Both the position numbers and the translations under genes were made by a program. The notes beneath the pieces are model-generated. The model was given only the letters and a program-made list of their open reading frames with translations. It made no database searches and was not told where the DNA came from. A DNA stretch of 64,000 nt from Vibrio cyclitrophicus (GTDB taxonomy: Bacteria > Pseudomonadota > Gammaproteobacteria > Enterobacterales > Vibrionaceae): NCBI GenBank assembly GCA_023206055.1, contig CP065367.1, positions 248,001 through 312,000 of the forward strand. Reading direction: 5' to 3'. Of the stretch, positions 15,577-24,742 are shown one piece after another. Numbering within the stretch: the first letter of the stretch is position 1; each line of letters begins with the position of its first letter.

Positions 15577-17976
15577 TCAAGCACTCGATCTGGTAACAGA
15601 TTTCGGATTTAAAATCGCTTGAGGGTTATGGTTTCGAACAAAGTCGATGAATTCCAGATAAGTGAGTGGCTGACTGAATAAGTAGCCTTGTATTAGATCA
15701 CAGTTGGCTTTTCTGAGGTAATGATACTGTTCTATAGATTCAACACCTTCTCCGACAACTAACGTGTCACAGGAGTGGCCTAAGTTAACCATTGATTCGA
15801 CCATCTTACGGCCGGCTTTGTCGTCTACCATGTTATCGATAAAGCTTTTATCAATTTTGAGCTCATCTACAGGGTAGTGGAGAAGCTGATTAAACGCAGT
15901 GTAGCCCGTACCAAAGTCATCGAGGGAAACCTTTAAACCTAAGCTTCTGAGGCTTTCTATAGTCTGCACTGTAAGCTTGGTGCTTTTCACGTAACTGGTC
16001 TCGGTAATCTCTATAATAATATTACCAGGAGGTACTTGATAACGTTCGAGTACTTTACGGATGTTGTCGGCAAAATTACGGTTGTAGAGCTCCATCGCCG
16101 AGATATTAATCGACAGAGTGCCCTCGTATTTGTGAAGCTCTGAAAGCTCTTTATAGCTTCTGATAGCGGTGTTAATGACCCACATATCGAGCCTAGCAAT
16201 AAGGTTACTTCTTTCAGCCACTGGGATGAATTCTTCTGGTCCTGCATCGATATCAAATAAGGCTGGGCAACGAATCAGGCACTCTGCACCATCTATCTGA
16301 AGTGTCTTGGCGTTAAAAATAGGCATAAAGCGAAGTTCAAAGTTGTCACTTTCGCAGCACTCTAAGAGTCTTTTCTCTACAACGTCATGGCGTTCCAAGG
16401 TATGTAACAACTCTTCGCCATAAACAATGCGACTTTCGCCATCACTATGGGACTTCGCATTCACCAACATTTCATCGATGCATCGGTGCCAAATATCTTC
16501 GAACTTGGGTGTGTCGAGCGGCAAAACGCCCGTTGCGAGTGATAATCGAAACCCATAGTAATCAAGGAATGTGGTCCCTGTCAGCGTATTGTTGATGTTC
16601 TCAATTTCTTCGTTTATCAGTTGATGCTTATCTGTCTCTAAAATCGCGATAAACTGGTTTCCTCCCAGTCTTGCTAAAGAGTAATCACTGCAACTAAAGC
16701 CCAAAGATGATTGCTGGTTGAGTAGCGTTTCTTTCAGTGCTTTAGCTAAGCTTATCAGTACATTATCACCAACTTTTGCGCCATAAAGATCGTTGATTTT
16801 ACGAAAGTCGATGATGTCCCAGCAAACCACATAGCAATGTGGGTTCATTGAGCTTTTTAGTCGTACATCGAGGTGTCTGATGAAAGAGCGTCGGTTGGCT
16901 AACTTAGTGAGTTGATCAAACTCAGCTTCGAATTTTAATTCCGTCAACGAGTCAATGTACGCGTTCTTTAAGCCATCAATTTCACTTTGCCCAGACGACC
17001 GCTTGAAATAACGAAGCTTTAACCCACCGATAGATATCTCGTGCAATAAGCCTTTGAGGGGTCGCACAAGTTGGTAGCGCACCACTAAATGCACGATCAA
17101 CATGATCGTAAAGAGAGTGCCAAAGCCACCTAACAAGGTTTGTTTAGCGATGATGGCTTTCTCATGGTTGAATTTTTGTTCTCGAATATTCACTTGCGCG
17201 ATGAGGTGTCGGCTGGTCATCTGCACATTGATATTGTCTTGGGTTTGCTCAATTGATTTGATAACGAACTGGGTATTTTCGACGTTGGCAGCGTCTGATG
17301 ATGGTTCGATTAAGAACTGAATATTGTCATCGTCATTGTATTTGATTAATAAGCTAGAGAGTTGTATCAGAGGTCCGTCAGCAATCAATATGTAGCGATT
17401 TAAACTGTTGCTAGCACGCTTGTCTTGAGGGAGTAGGTAAGGATCAATTGCAGCAACATAAGCGTACCTAAGCTCACCACTGACTGAGATATAAGAAAAA
17501 CCTTCGTTTGATAGTTCGTTCTTATTTATCAATGAAGTATATATGTCGAAGATTTTTTCATAAATATTATCGGGAATTTTTAACCCTTCGAAAGGGTCGG
17601 CTCTTAATGTAGACAGTGTTAATTTAAACTTGGGATCTATGATGTAGATATTACGTTGTCCAAATTGGCTAACGTGGTTCTGGTTTATTACGCGCAGTAC
17701 TCGTTTTTCAAGGAGAGACAGGGTGGTGTAATCACTAGGGTTTTGAATGTAGCGAAGAAACTGTAACGACGACCCGATATCTTTAACTAACAAAGACAAA
17801 CCGAGTTGTTCATACTCAGCAGCAACTAACGCAGTGTTAACGTCAAATTGTACTTTGTCGAGGTACATGTGTTTCGCATGGTTTGATGCGAAATTATAGG
17901 TGACCATTGCCGCTATCGTAAAGACAAATAGCAGTGTGGGTATGAGTACGAAATACAGCTTTTTCAATACTGGCAT
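15577..17976 (-). CDS. Membrane GGDEF-EAL protein (MbaA-like), probable c-di-GMP phosphodiesterase
   Basis: 799 residues from the ATG at 17976, three bases after the stop of the binding-protein gene. Two membrane helices (about 7-28 and 280-300) enclose a large periplasmic sensor region. The GGDEF loop reads LGGNQF, so cyclase activity is doubtful. The EAL domain begins with ECLIR instead of EALLR but keeps SINISAMEL, EITETSY, SLDDFGTGY, KIDKSFI and GEGVE, the metal and catalytic residues, so phosphodiesterase activity is likely. Pairing with a PotD-like periplasmic protein is the layout of V. cholerae NspS-MbaA, where norspermidine or spermidine controls biofilm formation. Ligand identity here is inference. 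Confidence 0.88.
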   Translation of the reverse strand: MPVLKKLYFVLIPTLLFVFTIAAMVTYNFASNHAKHMYLDKVQFDVNTALVAAEYEQLGLSLLVKDIGSSLQFLRYIQNPSDYTTLSLLEKRVLRVINQNHVSQFGQRNIYIIDPKFKLTLSTLRADPFEGLKIPDNIYEKIFDIYTSLINKNELSNEGFSYISVSGELRYAYVAAIDPYLLPQDKRASNSLNRYILIADGPLIQLSSLLIKYNDDDNIQFLIEPSSDAANVENTQFVIKSIEQTQDNINVQMTSRHLIAQVNIREQKFNHEKAIIAKQTLLGGFGTLFTIMLIVHLVVRYQLVRPLKGLLHEISIGGLKLRYFKRSSGQSEIDGLKNAYIDSLTELKFEAEFDQLTKLANRRSFIRHLDVRLKSSMNPHCYVVCWDIIDFRKINDLYGAKVGDNVLISLAKALKETLLNQQSSLGFSCSDYSLARLGGNQFIAILETDKHQLINEEIENINNTLTGTTFLDYYGFRLSLATGVLPLDTPKFEDIWHRCIDEMLVNAKSHSDGESRIVYGEELLHTLERHDVVEKRLLECCESDNFELRFMPIFNAKTLQIDGAECLIRCPALFDIDAGPEEFIPVAERSNLIARLDMWVINTAIRSYKELSELHKYEGTLSINISAMELYNRNFADNIRKVLERYQVPPGNIIIEITETSYVKSTKLTVQTIESLRSLGLKVSLDDFGTGYTAFNQLLHYPVDELKIDKSFIDNMVDDKAGRKMVESMVNLGHSCDTLVVGEGVESIEQYHYLRKANCDLIQGYLFSQPLTYLEFIDFVRNHNPQAILNPKSVTRSSA

Positions 17977-17979
17977 CAA

Positions 17980-19011
17980 TTATCTCAGACTGTCGACAAT
18001 ACGGTTACGAATTTGAATGCTATTAGGTTCTAATTGTTTATATAGGTAGCTGCGATTTAATATCTCTTTACTAGGAAAAAGTTCAGGGTCATTTTGATAC
18101 TCTTGAGATGTCAACTCTTTTGCTTTTGTACTAGGGGTTGCAAACCATGAATCCATCGCGTTTTGAGCGGCGATATTGGGTTGAGATAAGAATGTCATTA
18201 TTGTGGTGGCTTGTGAAGATAACGCTCCGTTGTTAATTGCTGCGATACACTCTAGCCACAAAGTTGTTCCTTCTTGAGGCACGACATATGCCCAAGATGA
18301 ACCAGGCTCGGCATCATTGAGTGCATAGCTATCGCCTGAATAACCGTAGGCGAGGTCAATGTTTGAGAGGCGTTCAGGCTGGTGAATATAATCGATAACG
18401 TATTCGTTGCTTTCAAGATGCGGCTTCTGTGTTTGTAGGGTTTTATACGCAACGCGCAGTTCTTGTTCGTTGTTCGTGAACGGATCAAATTGATGTGCCA
18501 ACAGTGCAGTACTCACTAAATCTGTTGCTTCGTAATACATACTTATTTTGCCACTGGCTTTTGTGTCGGGATCAAGAATGGCATTCCAAGATTCGGGAGT
18601 AGTAACTTTATCGCTTCGATACAAGATACCTGATGTCCCCCAAGCATAAGGGATACCGTAATCTCCACATCCATCAACCCATCTAGAATCAAAGTTTCCT
18701 GCAATGGATTGTTGCAAGTCTTGGAGGTTGTGGAATAGATTTTGTTCGGCCAACGCTTTAAGTTTTACACTTTCTACAATAACTAGTTCAAAAGCGCCTC
18801 GACGTTCGCTCAATAAAACTTCATCTCTTATTGACTCATCAGAGAAGTACTGTTGTTTCAGCGAAATATCGTAAGTATCGCGTAACTGAGTAATGACGCT
18901 CTCAGATAAAAATTCATCCCAATTGTAGAGGTAAATTTCATGGGTTTGGCCAAGTGCAGAGCCAGTTAAAAAGGATGATGATGCAACAATTGAAACATAG
19001 AATGTTTTCAC
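17980..19011 (-). CDS. Periplasmic binding protein, PotD/NspS-like
   Basis: 343 residues from a GTG at 19011 with AGGA 8 bases upstream. A signal peptide (cleaved near residue 20, ALG-Q) precedes a class II binding-protein fold: EIYLYNWDEFLSE at the start resembles the polyamine-binding PotD/NspS N terminus, and the IPYAWGTSGILYRSD hinge block is characteristic. No transporter genes follow; instead the gene is joined with 3 bases to a GGDEF-EAL membrane protein, so it is probably a ligand-sensing partner rather than a transport component. By analogy with NspS the ligand could be a polyamine. Confidence 0.87.
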   Translation of the reverse strand: MKTFYVSIVASSSFLTGSALGQTHEIYLYNWDEFLSESVITQLRDTYDISLKQQYFSDESIRDEVLLSERRGAFELVIVESVKLKALAEQNLFHNLQDLQQSIAGNFDSRWVDGCGDYGIPYAWGTSGILYRSDKVTTPESWNAILDPDTKASGKISMYYEATDLVSTALLAHQFDPFTNNEQELRVAYKTLQTQKPHLESNEYVIDYIHQPERLSNIDLAYGYSGDSYALNDAEPGSSWAYVVPQEGTTLWLECIAAINNGALSSQATTIMTFLSQPNIAAQNAMDSWFATPSTKAKELTSQEYQNDPELFPSKEILNRSYLYKQLEPNSIQIRNRIVDSLR

Positions 19012-19584
19012 TGACGGATTCCTTTCGTACTGTGATTAATTAAATCGTAGCTCAAAATCTGCGACACAATTTAAATTTAGGCACTTAATTTAACTTCAAC
19101 TTCATGCATTTCATGCAAATACCAACTTACCACTTCTAAATGAAACCGAAACTTTACCGGGTGAGGCAAAGATGATTCCTTCGTAATGTATTCAACATGA
19201 GTGCATATTCCTGTTTGTCAGTGAATGGGTTGTTTAAATTAATATTCATCATAACATGCGTATTTACAAGTTATTATGCAATTATTGAGCATTAAATGTT
19301 GGTGGTGAGGTTGCTTGTTTTTTGAGAACTGATCGCATTAATTGTCGTCCTTCCTTTGTTTGAACACTGCGATTCACTCTTGCTCCTCAATGTTCTTCTC
19401 ACTCTGGAAGTTCTTCTATAAAGCTTTGTTTGTTATTTTTTGTAACTCAATAAGTGTAGATAAAGTTGTTGCTAAAGACTTGTAGCACCAAGTATTTGTG
19501 CTTATTGTGGTCAGCAACATCTAGGTTATGTCCCAACACGGCATGATTGCCGATGAGGGAAACGTTGTGCATTTAGGAGTCATT
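19012..19584. other. Divergent intergenic region
   Basis: About 570 AT-rich bases between the binding-protein gene (minus) and the PhzF gene (plus), using the GTG at 19585 as the latter's start. It must contain both promoters. I find no convincing ORF, RNA gene or operator in it. Confidence 0.4.
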
Positions 19585-20385
19585 GTGGATTTAGAAATAT
19601 ATCAAGTAGATTCGTTTACAACTCAAGCATTTAAAGGGAACCCTGCTGGGGTCTGTATCTCTCAAGAGCCATTGAATGAGTCGTTAATGTTTTCAATCGC
19701 TGAAGAGATGGCGGTATCCGAAACGGCTTTTCTTGCGCTCAACACCATGACACTTAAATGGTTCACTCCCGAAGTCGAAGTGAGGCTGTGTGGGCATGGC
19801 ACACTGGCAACTGTTCATGTAATGAAAGAACAAGGATTGCTTGAGACAGGTGATAAGGTCGTGTTTAACACTTTATCTGGGGAGTTATCTGCCACAGTTT
19901 GTGAATTGTCTATTGAGCTTGATTTTCCTAGCACCAAACTGTCATTAGATTCTGAACCCAATCTCGCGCTGCTTGAACACCTAGGCATAGAGCTGTGCCA
20001 AGTTGTTTCATTGAGAGAGTTTGACTCTAAGCAGTTAATCGAAGTGACTGACGAACACGTGTTGTTGGCGCTGGCACCCAACTTTGATGCCTTGAAGGGT
20101 ATGAAGGGGCGAGGTGTTGTTGTGACGGCCCTGTCGTCGAACCCGGAGCTCGACTTTGTTTCTCGTTACTTTGCTCCTTGGGTGGGTGTTAATGAGGATC
20201 CGGTTACTGGCTCGGCGCATTGTGCACTCACGCAGCATTGGACAGAGAAGTTAAACAAACGCAGTTTCAGTGCCTATCAGGCATCACGCCGTGGCGGGTA
20301 CATGTCGACCGAATTATTGGATAATGGGCGCATAAAGCTTATTGGTTCTGCTACGACTGTGATCAGTGGTGTGTTAAAGGTTTAA
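19585..20385 (+). CDS. PhzF family isomerase-like protein
   Basis: 266 residues from a GTG at 19585; AGGAG at 19575-19579 fixes this start and the protein then begins MDLEIYQVDSFT as the family does. An upstream in-frame ATG at 19528 would add 19 atypical residues. Family landmarks are GNPAGVC, the catalytic Glu in VSETAFL, RLCGHGTLA and EDPVTGSAHC. The family includes PhzF and diaminopimelate-epimerase-fold isomerases with mostly unknown substrates; phenazine synthesis genes are absent, so no substrate is proposed. Cytoplasmic. A long perfect inverted repeat follows the stop. Confidence 0.92.
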   Translation: MDLEIYQVDSFTTQAFKGNPAGVCISQEPLNESLMFSIAEEMAVSETAFLALNTMTLKWFTPEVEVRLCGHGTLATVHVMKEQGLLETGDKVVFNTLSGELSATVCELSIELDFPSTKLSLDSEPNLALLEHLGIELCQVVSLREFDSKQLIEVTDEHVLLALAPNFDALKGMKGRGVVVTALSSNPELDFVSRYFAPWVGVNEDPVTGSAHCALTQHWTEKLNKRSFSAYQASRRGGYMSTELLDNGRIKLIGSATTVISGVLKV

Positions 20386-20399
20386 AGCGTTATTGGCTG

Positions 20400-20462
20400 T
20401 AGCCGTTTAATTCAATCATCAAGTGCGTTCGTTCGATTATTGATGATTGAATTAAACGGCTA
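20400..20462. repeat. Perfect 23-bp inverted repeat between phzF-like and ygjV-like genes
   Basis: Bases 20400-20422 are the exact reverse complement of 20440-20462, with a 17-base loop. The stem begins TAGCCGTTTAATTC. It is longer than an ordinary terminator stem and has no T tract. It may stabilise mRNA, act as a weak terminator or be a remnant of a small mobile repeat. Confidence 0.75.
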
Positions 20463-20491
20463 GGGCGTAAGTTATTATTGAAGGAATCACT

Positions 20492-20995
20492 GTGTCAGCG
20501 TTTTATCTATCTCAAGTCTTAGTCGCCATTGCGATTTGCTTTGATCTTCTGTCATTCCAGTTCAAGGAAAGGAAGAAAATCGTCACGTGTTTGTTCTTTG
20601 CGGGCGTGTTAATTTCAAGTCACTTTATTTTATTAGAGCAATGGACGGCGGCAAGCTTAATGACGATTGCCACGATTCGTTATTTGACGAGTGTTTTTTC
20701 TACTTCTTCGAAGTTTAAGTATTTGTTCTGTTCGATGTCTGTCGTTGCGACAGCAGTGACGTACTCCGGGCTGACTAGCATACTGAGTTGCTTTGCTTCT
20801 GTGTTTCAAACCTTTGCTGCGTTTAATAAAGATGACCGTCGATTAAGAGAGCTAATGATCATCGGAACCAGCTTTTGGTTGGTCCATAACTATCTGGTTG
20901 GCTCTCCAACGGCGGTGGTGATGGAAGCGTTGTTTATTTGCAGTAACTTGGTCGGCTATTACCGCTTCTACTTCAAAAAGAATGCGATAGCTTAG
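20492..20995 (+). CDS. YgjV family inner-membrane protein
   Basis: 167 residues from a GTG at 20492 with AAGGA at 20481-20485. It has about five to six hydrophobic segments, and the FDLLSFQFKERKKIV start and the C-terminal VGYYRFYFK block fit the YgjV family (Imp-YgjV), whose function is unknown. It stands 106 bases after the PhzF-like gene, across the long inverted repeat, and in front of a cupin gene. Confidence 0.8.
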   Translation: MSAFYLSQVLVAIAICFDLLSFQFKERKKIVTCLFFAGVLISSHFILLEQWTAASLMTIATIRYLTSVFSTSSKFKYLFCSMSVVATAVTYSGLTSILSCFASVFQTFAAFNKDDRRLRELMIIGTSFWLVHNYLVGSPTAVVMEALFICSNLVGYYRFYFKKNAIA

Positions 20996-21061
20996 AGTTT
21001 GAGCCTGTTGTAACGCAATAAACCCACCGTATGACAATGATTCAAGAATTAGGAGAGCTTG

Positions 21062-21376
21062 ATGCCAAACATTTACGATGATATTCCTTCGTCACTACCC
21101 AATGAGATATTCAATGACCTGATTGCCAACGACAGTGTTCGAATCGAAAGAATACTATCGCATGGGCACAATTCACCAGAAGAGGGTTGGTATGACCAAG
21201 ATGAGAATGAATGGATAATGGTGATTGAAGGTCAAGGTGTCATCGAGTTTGAAGATGGACGTGTTGTTACCTTGTCTAAAGGGGATTACATCAACATTGC
21301 TGCGCGTGAGAAGCACAAGGTGATTGGCACAGACAAAGACATGGTGACGATCTGGCTCGCTGTGTTTTATCGTTGA
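21062..21376 (+). CDS. Small cupin-domain protein
   Basis: 104 residues from the ATG at 21062 (AGGAG at 21051-21055). The cupin blocks are visible: EEGWYDQDENEWIMVIEGQG with the motif-1 pattern and a second block ending GDYINIAAREKHKVIG. Metal ligands would be the Glu/His in these blocks; the first motif has fewer His than enzyme cupins. Small single-domain cupins of this kind are widespread and rarely characterised. Cytoplasmic; single gene. Confidence 0.85.
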   Translation: MPNIYDDIPSSLPNEIFNDLIANDSVRIERILSHGHNSPEEGWYDQDENEWIMVIEGQGVIEFEDGRVVTLSKGDYINIAAREKHKVIGTDKDMVTIWLAVFYR

Positions 21377-21498
21377 TATCTTGCTCTAGAGCTGAGGCTA
21401 TTGAGTTTGGATTATAGAGGCTCTTTGGGTTAAAGAGCCTGCTGATTCAGCGATTAATTTGCACCTCTGAGAGGACTTAAGACAAAAAGGAGTATGTC

Positions 21499-21966
21499 GT
21501 GGTTAGAATTCGAAACTATCAAGCGAGTGATGACAAAGCACTATGGGAGATCTTCTTTTATACCGTACGTAATGTTAATGTTCGAGATTATTCTCAACAG
21601 CAAGTAGAAGCTTGGGCACCCAGTAGCTTTGAATTTGCGTTATGGCAAAAGCGTATGAATGGGTTGCAACCCTTTGTTGCTGAACTCGATGGTCGCGTTG
21701 TTGGCTATACTGACCTGCAACCCAATGGCTTGATTGATCACTTTTTCTGTCATCACGAATATCAAGGTAAAGGCGTAGGAAGAGCTTTGATGGAGCATGT
21801 ATTTTCAGTCGGCAGAGTTCGCGGTGTTTCTCGATACTTCTCAGAAGTGAGTATTACCGCCAGACCTTTCTATGAACATCTTGGCTTCAAGGTTGTGAAC
21901 GAGCAAGAAGTCGAGATGCGAGGCGTAAAATTGACGAACTATGTGATGGAGAAGGTGATCCAATAG
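21499..21966 (+). CDS. GNAT family N-acetyltransferase
   Basis: 155 residues from a GTG at 21499 with AAAGGAG directly upstream. The acetyl-CoA binding block is YQGKGVGRALMEHVF (motif A, Q-x-x-G-x-G), followed by the FYEHLGFKVV segment of motif B. N-terminal MVRIRNYQASDDKALWEIF is a typical GNAT start. Acceptor substrate unknown. Single gene. Confidence 0.9.
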   Translation: MVRIRNYQASDDKALWEIFFYTVRNVNVRDYSQQQVEAWAPSSFEFALWQKRMNGLQPFVAELDGRVVGYTDLQPNGLIDHFFCHHEYQGKGVGRALMEHVFSVGRVRGVSRYFSEVSITARPFYEHLGFKVVNEQEVEMRGVKLTNYVMEKVIQ

Positions 21967-22059
21967 CCTGAGTTAACCATCAATAGTGTCGGCGGCTTCG
22001 AGTTATGTGCATCTTTATTGGTCTAATCTAAACTAGTAAGACTACATGGAGTGTGGCTC

Positions 22060-22260
22060 ATGAATATTGTACTTAGTAATAAGATCCTCGTCTTAATTTC
22101 CTGTCTCTCATTGGCAGCAGGGGTATTGGCCTTGAAGTTTGGCTTCGAAGGGTTATTCCCGATCTTTGTCGTCGTTATTTCTTTATTTTCTGTCGTTATC
22201 AATCTGTATTTACTGTGTATCAGTCGAGAAGACAAAGATGTCTCCGATTCCTACCAATAA
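22060..22260 (+). CDS. Small membrane protein, 66 residues
   Basis: Start ATG at 22060 with GGAG about 8 bases upstream. Two hydrophobic helices (about residues 8-27 and 33-56) with a short charged C-terminal tail (SREDKDVSDSYQ). No family recognised. The antisense ORF is treated as its shadow. Confidence 0.6.
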   Translation: MNIVLSNKILVLISCLSLAAGVLALKFGFEGLFPIFVVVISLFSVVINLYLLCISREDKDVSDSYQ

Positions 22261-22457
22261 ACGAATACAGCTCATACCGAAGCATTAATCAAAGATTTTG
22301 AAAAACCTAAGAAATAACCGACATGAATGACCGCGTTTTATTTTTCATAATTCTCAAATTTGCGACATTTGTTGGTGGCTTTTTTACCATGTTCTTAAGA
22401 ACTTTTTCCAGGTTGCATATAGTATGCAGGCTGACTTAGTTTAATTAAGGAATCCAA

Positions 22458-22754
22458 GTGGGAATAGAAGCTTTGGCGTTTGTAATGGACGCTTTAATCA
22501 CGGCATGTTGTATGTATATTGCCTCGAAAATGTCGTTCGTCGTGGCAGATTTTAAATCTCTTCTTACTATTGCCGTTATCGTAGCTTTAGTGTCATTGAT
22601 TCCAACAGTGGGGTGGGTGTTAGGGCTGATACTGTTTGTATTTCTACTCGGGAAGGCAACGCATTCAAGTATTGGTGACTGTATTTGGGTGGTGGTGTTT
22701 ACCAAGGTCGTGTCGATGGCGGCATTTCTGATATTTGGACGCTTGTTTGTCTAG
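22458..22754 (+). CDS. Small membrane protein, 98 residues
   Basis: GTG start at 22458 with AAGGA about 8 bases upstream. Three hydrophobic segments (about residues 4-25, 34-64 and 73-97). No catalytic or binding motif recognised. It ends in front of a strong bidirectional terminator shared with the fasciclin gene. Confidence 0.65.
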   Translation: MGIEALAFVMDALITACCMYIASKMSFVVADFKSLLTIAVIVALVSLIPTVGWVLGLILFVFLLGKATHSSIGDCIWVVVFTKVVSMAAFLIFGRLFV

Positions 22755-22815
22755 TTGTGCACGTAAAAGAAAGTCCGCCTTCTTTGATGACGAAACTCAG
22801 TTGGCTCTAATAAAC

Positions 22816-22848
22816 GAAAAGGGTGTGAAATATTCACACCCTTTAAAG
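22816..22848. terminator. Bidirectional terminator
   Basis: AAAGGGTGTGAA (22818-22829) and TTCACACCCTTT (22833-22844) form a 12-bp perfect stem with a three-base loop, between convergent genes. Confidence 0.88.
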
Positions 22849-22884
22849 AATTTTTGAAGGCTTATAACTAACTTTAGCTATTGG

Positions 22885-23382
22885 TTATTTTGTTAGCAGT
22901 ACCGCATCAATCACGTGGATGACACCATTGCTTGCTTCAACGTCTGGCATCACGACTTTGGCTTTGTTGATCATCACACTGTCATGATCAATCCCTACCA
23001 TTACAGCTTCACCTTGGACTGTGACTGCACTGTTCAGTTTCATTACTTCAGCCGCCATAATTTTCCCGGGGACAACATGATAAGTCAGTACTGCGACTAA
23101 CTTGTCTTTATTCTCTGGTTTCAACAGCATATCGACCGTTCCTTCGGGTAGTGCAGCGAACGCTTCATCTGTTGGCGCAAACACAGTGAACGGGCCATCA
23201 CCTTTCAATGTATCTACTAAGCCTGCTGCTTTTACCGCCGCAACTAGGGTGGTGAACGAGCCGTTTTCAGTGGCCACATCAACGATGTCTTTCTTCATAC
23301 CGTGATGGTTAGCGTTAGCAAAAGCCGTGAAAAGAAGGGTTGCAACCAGTACTGACAGAGTTTTGCTTAAATGATTAAACAT
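22885..23382 (-). CDS. Fasciclin (FAS1) domain secreted protein
   Basis: 165 residues from the ATG at 23382, preferred because AAAGGACT lies upstream and the protein then begins with a signal peptide (MFNHLSKTLSVLVATLLFTAFANA). The FAS1 fold is clear: DIVDVATENGSFTTLVAAVK, GPFTVFAPTDEAFAALP (H1 motif), YHVVPGKI and the C-terminal SNGVIHVIDAVLL (H2 motif). One FAS1 domain fills the mature protein. Such proteins are periplasmic or cell-surface and linked to adhesion, but roles in Vibrio are not settled. Confidence 0.93.
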   Translation of the reverse strand: MFNHLSKTLSVLVATLLFTAFANANHHGMKKDIVDVATENGSFTTLVAAVKAAGLVDTLKGDGPFTVFAPTDEAFAALPEGTVDMLLKPENKDKLVAVLTYHVVPGKIMAAEVMKLNSAVTVQGEAVMVGIDHDSVMINKAKVVMPDVEASNGVIHVIDAVLLTK

Positions 23383-23585
23383 ATTGTAGTCCTTTGAGTT
23401 TGTCTGTGATTTCCGAGATGTATTACGAAAGCTCAAAAGCGATAGATCAACTTATTGCAGTCTTAAGTCGCTTACTTCGACAACCAAAGTTATCGAAAGA
23501 ATAAACTCGCATAGTTAAATACTTGTTATAATTCCATTTTAATACTTATAGTTAGTGGGTGATTATTCAAATAACGGATGTGAAT

Positions 23586-24578
23586 ATGAGGTTTGTTTTA
23601 CCAGTTGTGTTTTCGGCATTTGCTTCAATGCCTGCTTATAGTGGCCTTGCTCCAAGTGAAGGTTTCAGCGGTAACTTCAGTGTTTTGGCCGGTTTCTATT
23701 CAGACAGCAGTAACCTGAGTACCGAGCAAGATTCGAATCAAGCAACCAATACCATGGAAGGAGACAGCGAAAACCAAGGCTTACTTGGCTTTCTCGGAAC
23801 CGTTCAATACACTTTTGGTGAATCTTTGACTCACCAAGTTTATGCCGGTACTACCCGAGAGGATATCGCGACAGGTACTATTGCGTTTGAGATTGGTTAC
23901 CGACATCAACTTTTTGGTGGCACCATATTGGATTTTTCTGTTCTTCCTACGTTCATCTCTGGAAAGGCTTGGTCTGATCCCTATGCGGTCGGTGTTAATA
24001 GAAACGAAACCGATGTAAAAGGTAATGTTGGGCGATTGCAAATGACTAACATAGGAGGCACTGGCTTTCGAACGGATTTCGCAATTGGTGAATCTGACGT
24101 TGATGATGAGCTGTCAGGGACACAAAGTTCGTTGGGGTTAACTGCTGAAGAAATAGCACTACTTGATAGGGAGAGAACCTACATTTATGCCAAAGCAGGG
24201 TACCCTTTCATCTTACCTAACAAAGCTGGCGTGTTCGTTCCGTCTATGGTGTATTTCCATTCAGATTCGAAAGGTGGAGCGCTCAGCTTTAATAGCTATG
24301 GGGTTGAATTGAATTACGCCAAGAGAATTGGCCGACACGGTTTTGTTGCCACGCTAGATGCGAATGATCGTCAGTACGACCAAGCTCACCCAATTTATGG
24401 GAAAACGCGTGAAGAGAACGAATACGGCGCCTTTCTAGCTTACGAGTTTAGTGGTTTGATGGGCTATAAAGATTGGTCGTTTATATCTTTACTGGGTTTA
24501 AGAAGCATTGACTCCAATATCGATTTCTATAACTCTGAGCAAGTATTAGCGAGTGTGGGTGTGGATTATAAATTCTGA
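23586..24578 (+). CDS. DUF2860-type outer-membrane protein
   Basis: 330 residues from the ATG at 23586, where a signal peptide starts (MRFVLPVVFSAFASMPAYS). The mature part alternates polar and hydrophobic residues, has repeated aromatic strand ends, and ends in VDYKF with a C-terminal Phe as expected of beta-barrels inserted by BAM. The GFSGNFSVLAGFYSDSSNLS start is what I associate with the Vibrio DUF2860 family. Function unknown. The ATG at 23559 is an alternative start but would spoil the signal peptide. Confidence 0.8.
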   Translation: MRFVLPVVFSAFASMPAYSGLAPSEGFSGNFSVLAGFYSDSSNLSTEQDSNQATNTMEGDSENQGLLGFLGTVQYTFGESLTHQVYAGTTREDIATGTIAFEIGYRHQLFGGTILDFSVLPTFISGKAWSDPYAVGVNRNETDVKGNVGRLQMTNIGGTGFRTDFAIGESDVDDELSGTQSSLGLTAEEIALLDRERTYIYAKAGYPFILPNKAGVFVPSMVYFHSDSKGGALSFNSYGVELNYAKRIGRHGFVATLDANDRQYDQAHPIYGKTREENEYGAFLAYEFSGLMGYKDWSFISLLGLRSIDSNIDFYNSEQVLASVGVDYKF

Positions 24579-24742
24579 TATTCACACTATGTAAAAATAC
24601 CCATCAAAGTACAAGTTTAAGCTTAGCCTTTCTATTTCTGTAATTATTTCGGGCACTTACACCTTCAAAGGTTGTAGGTGCTCGTTGCTATCCGTAATAT
24701 GAAAAATAGTTTACATCTAGGATCAGATAATAAGGAAGCGCT

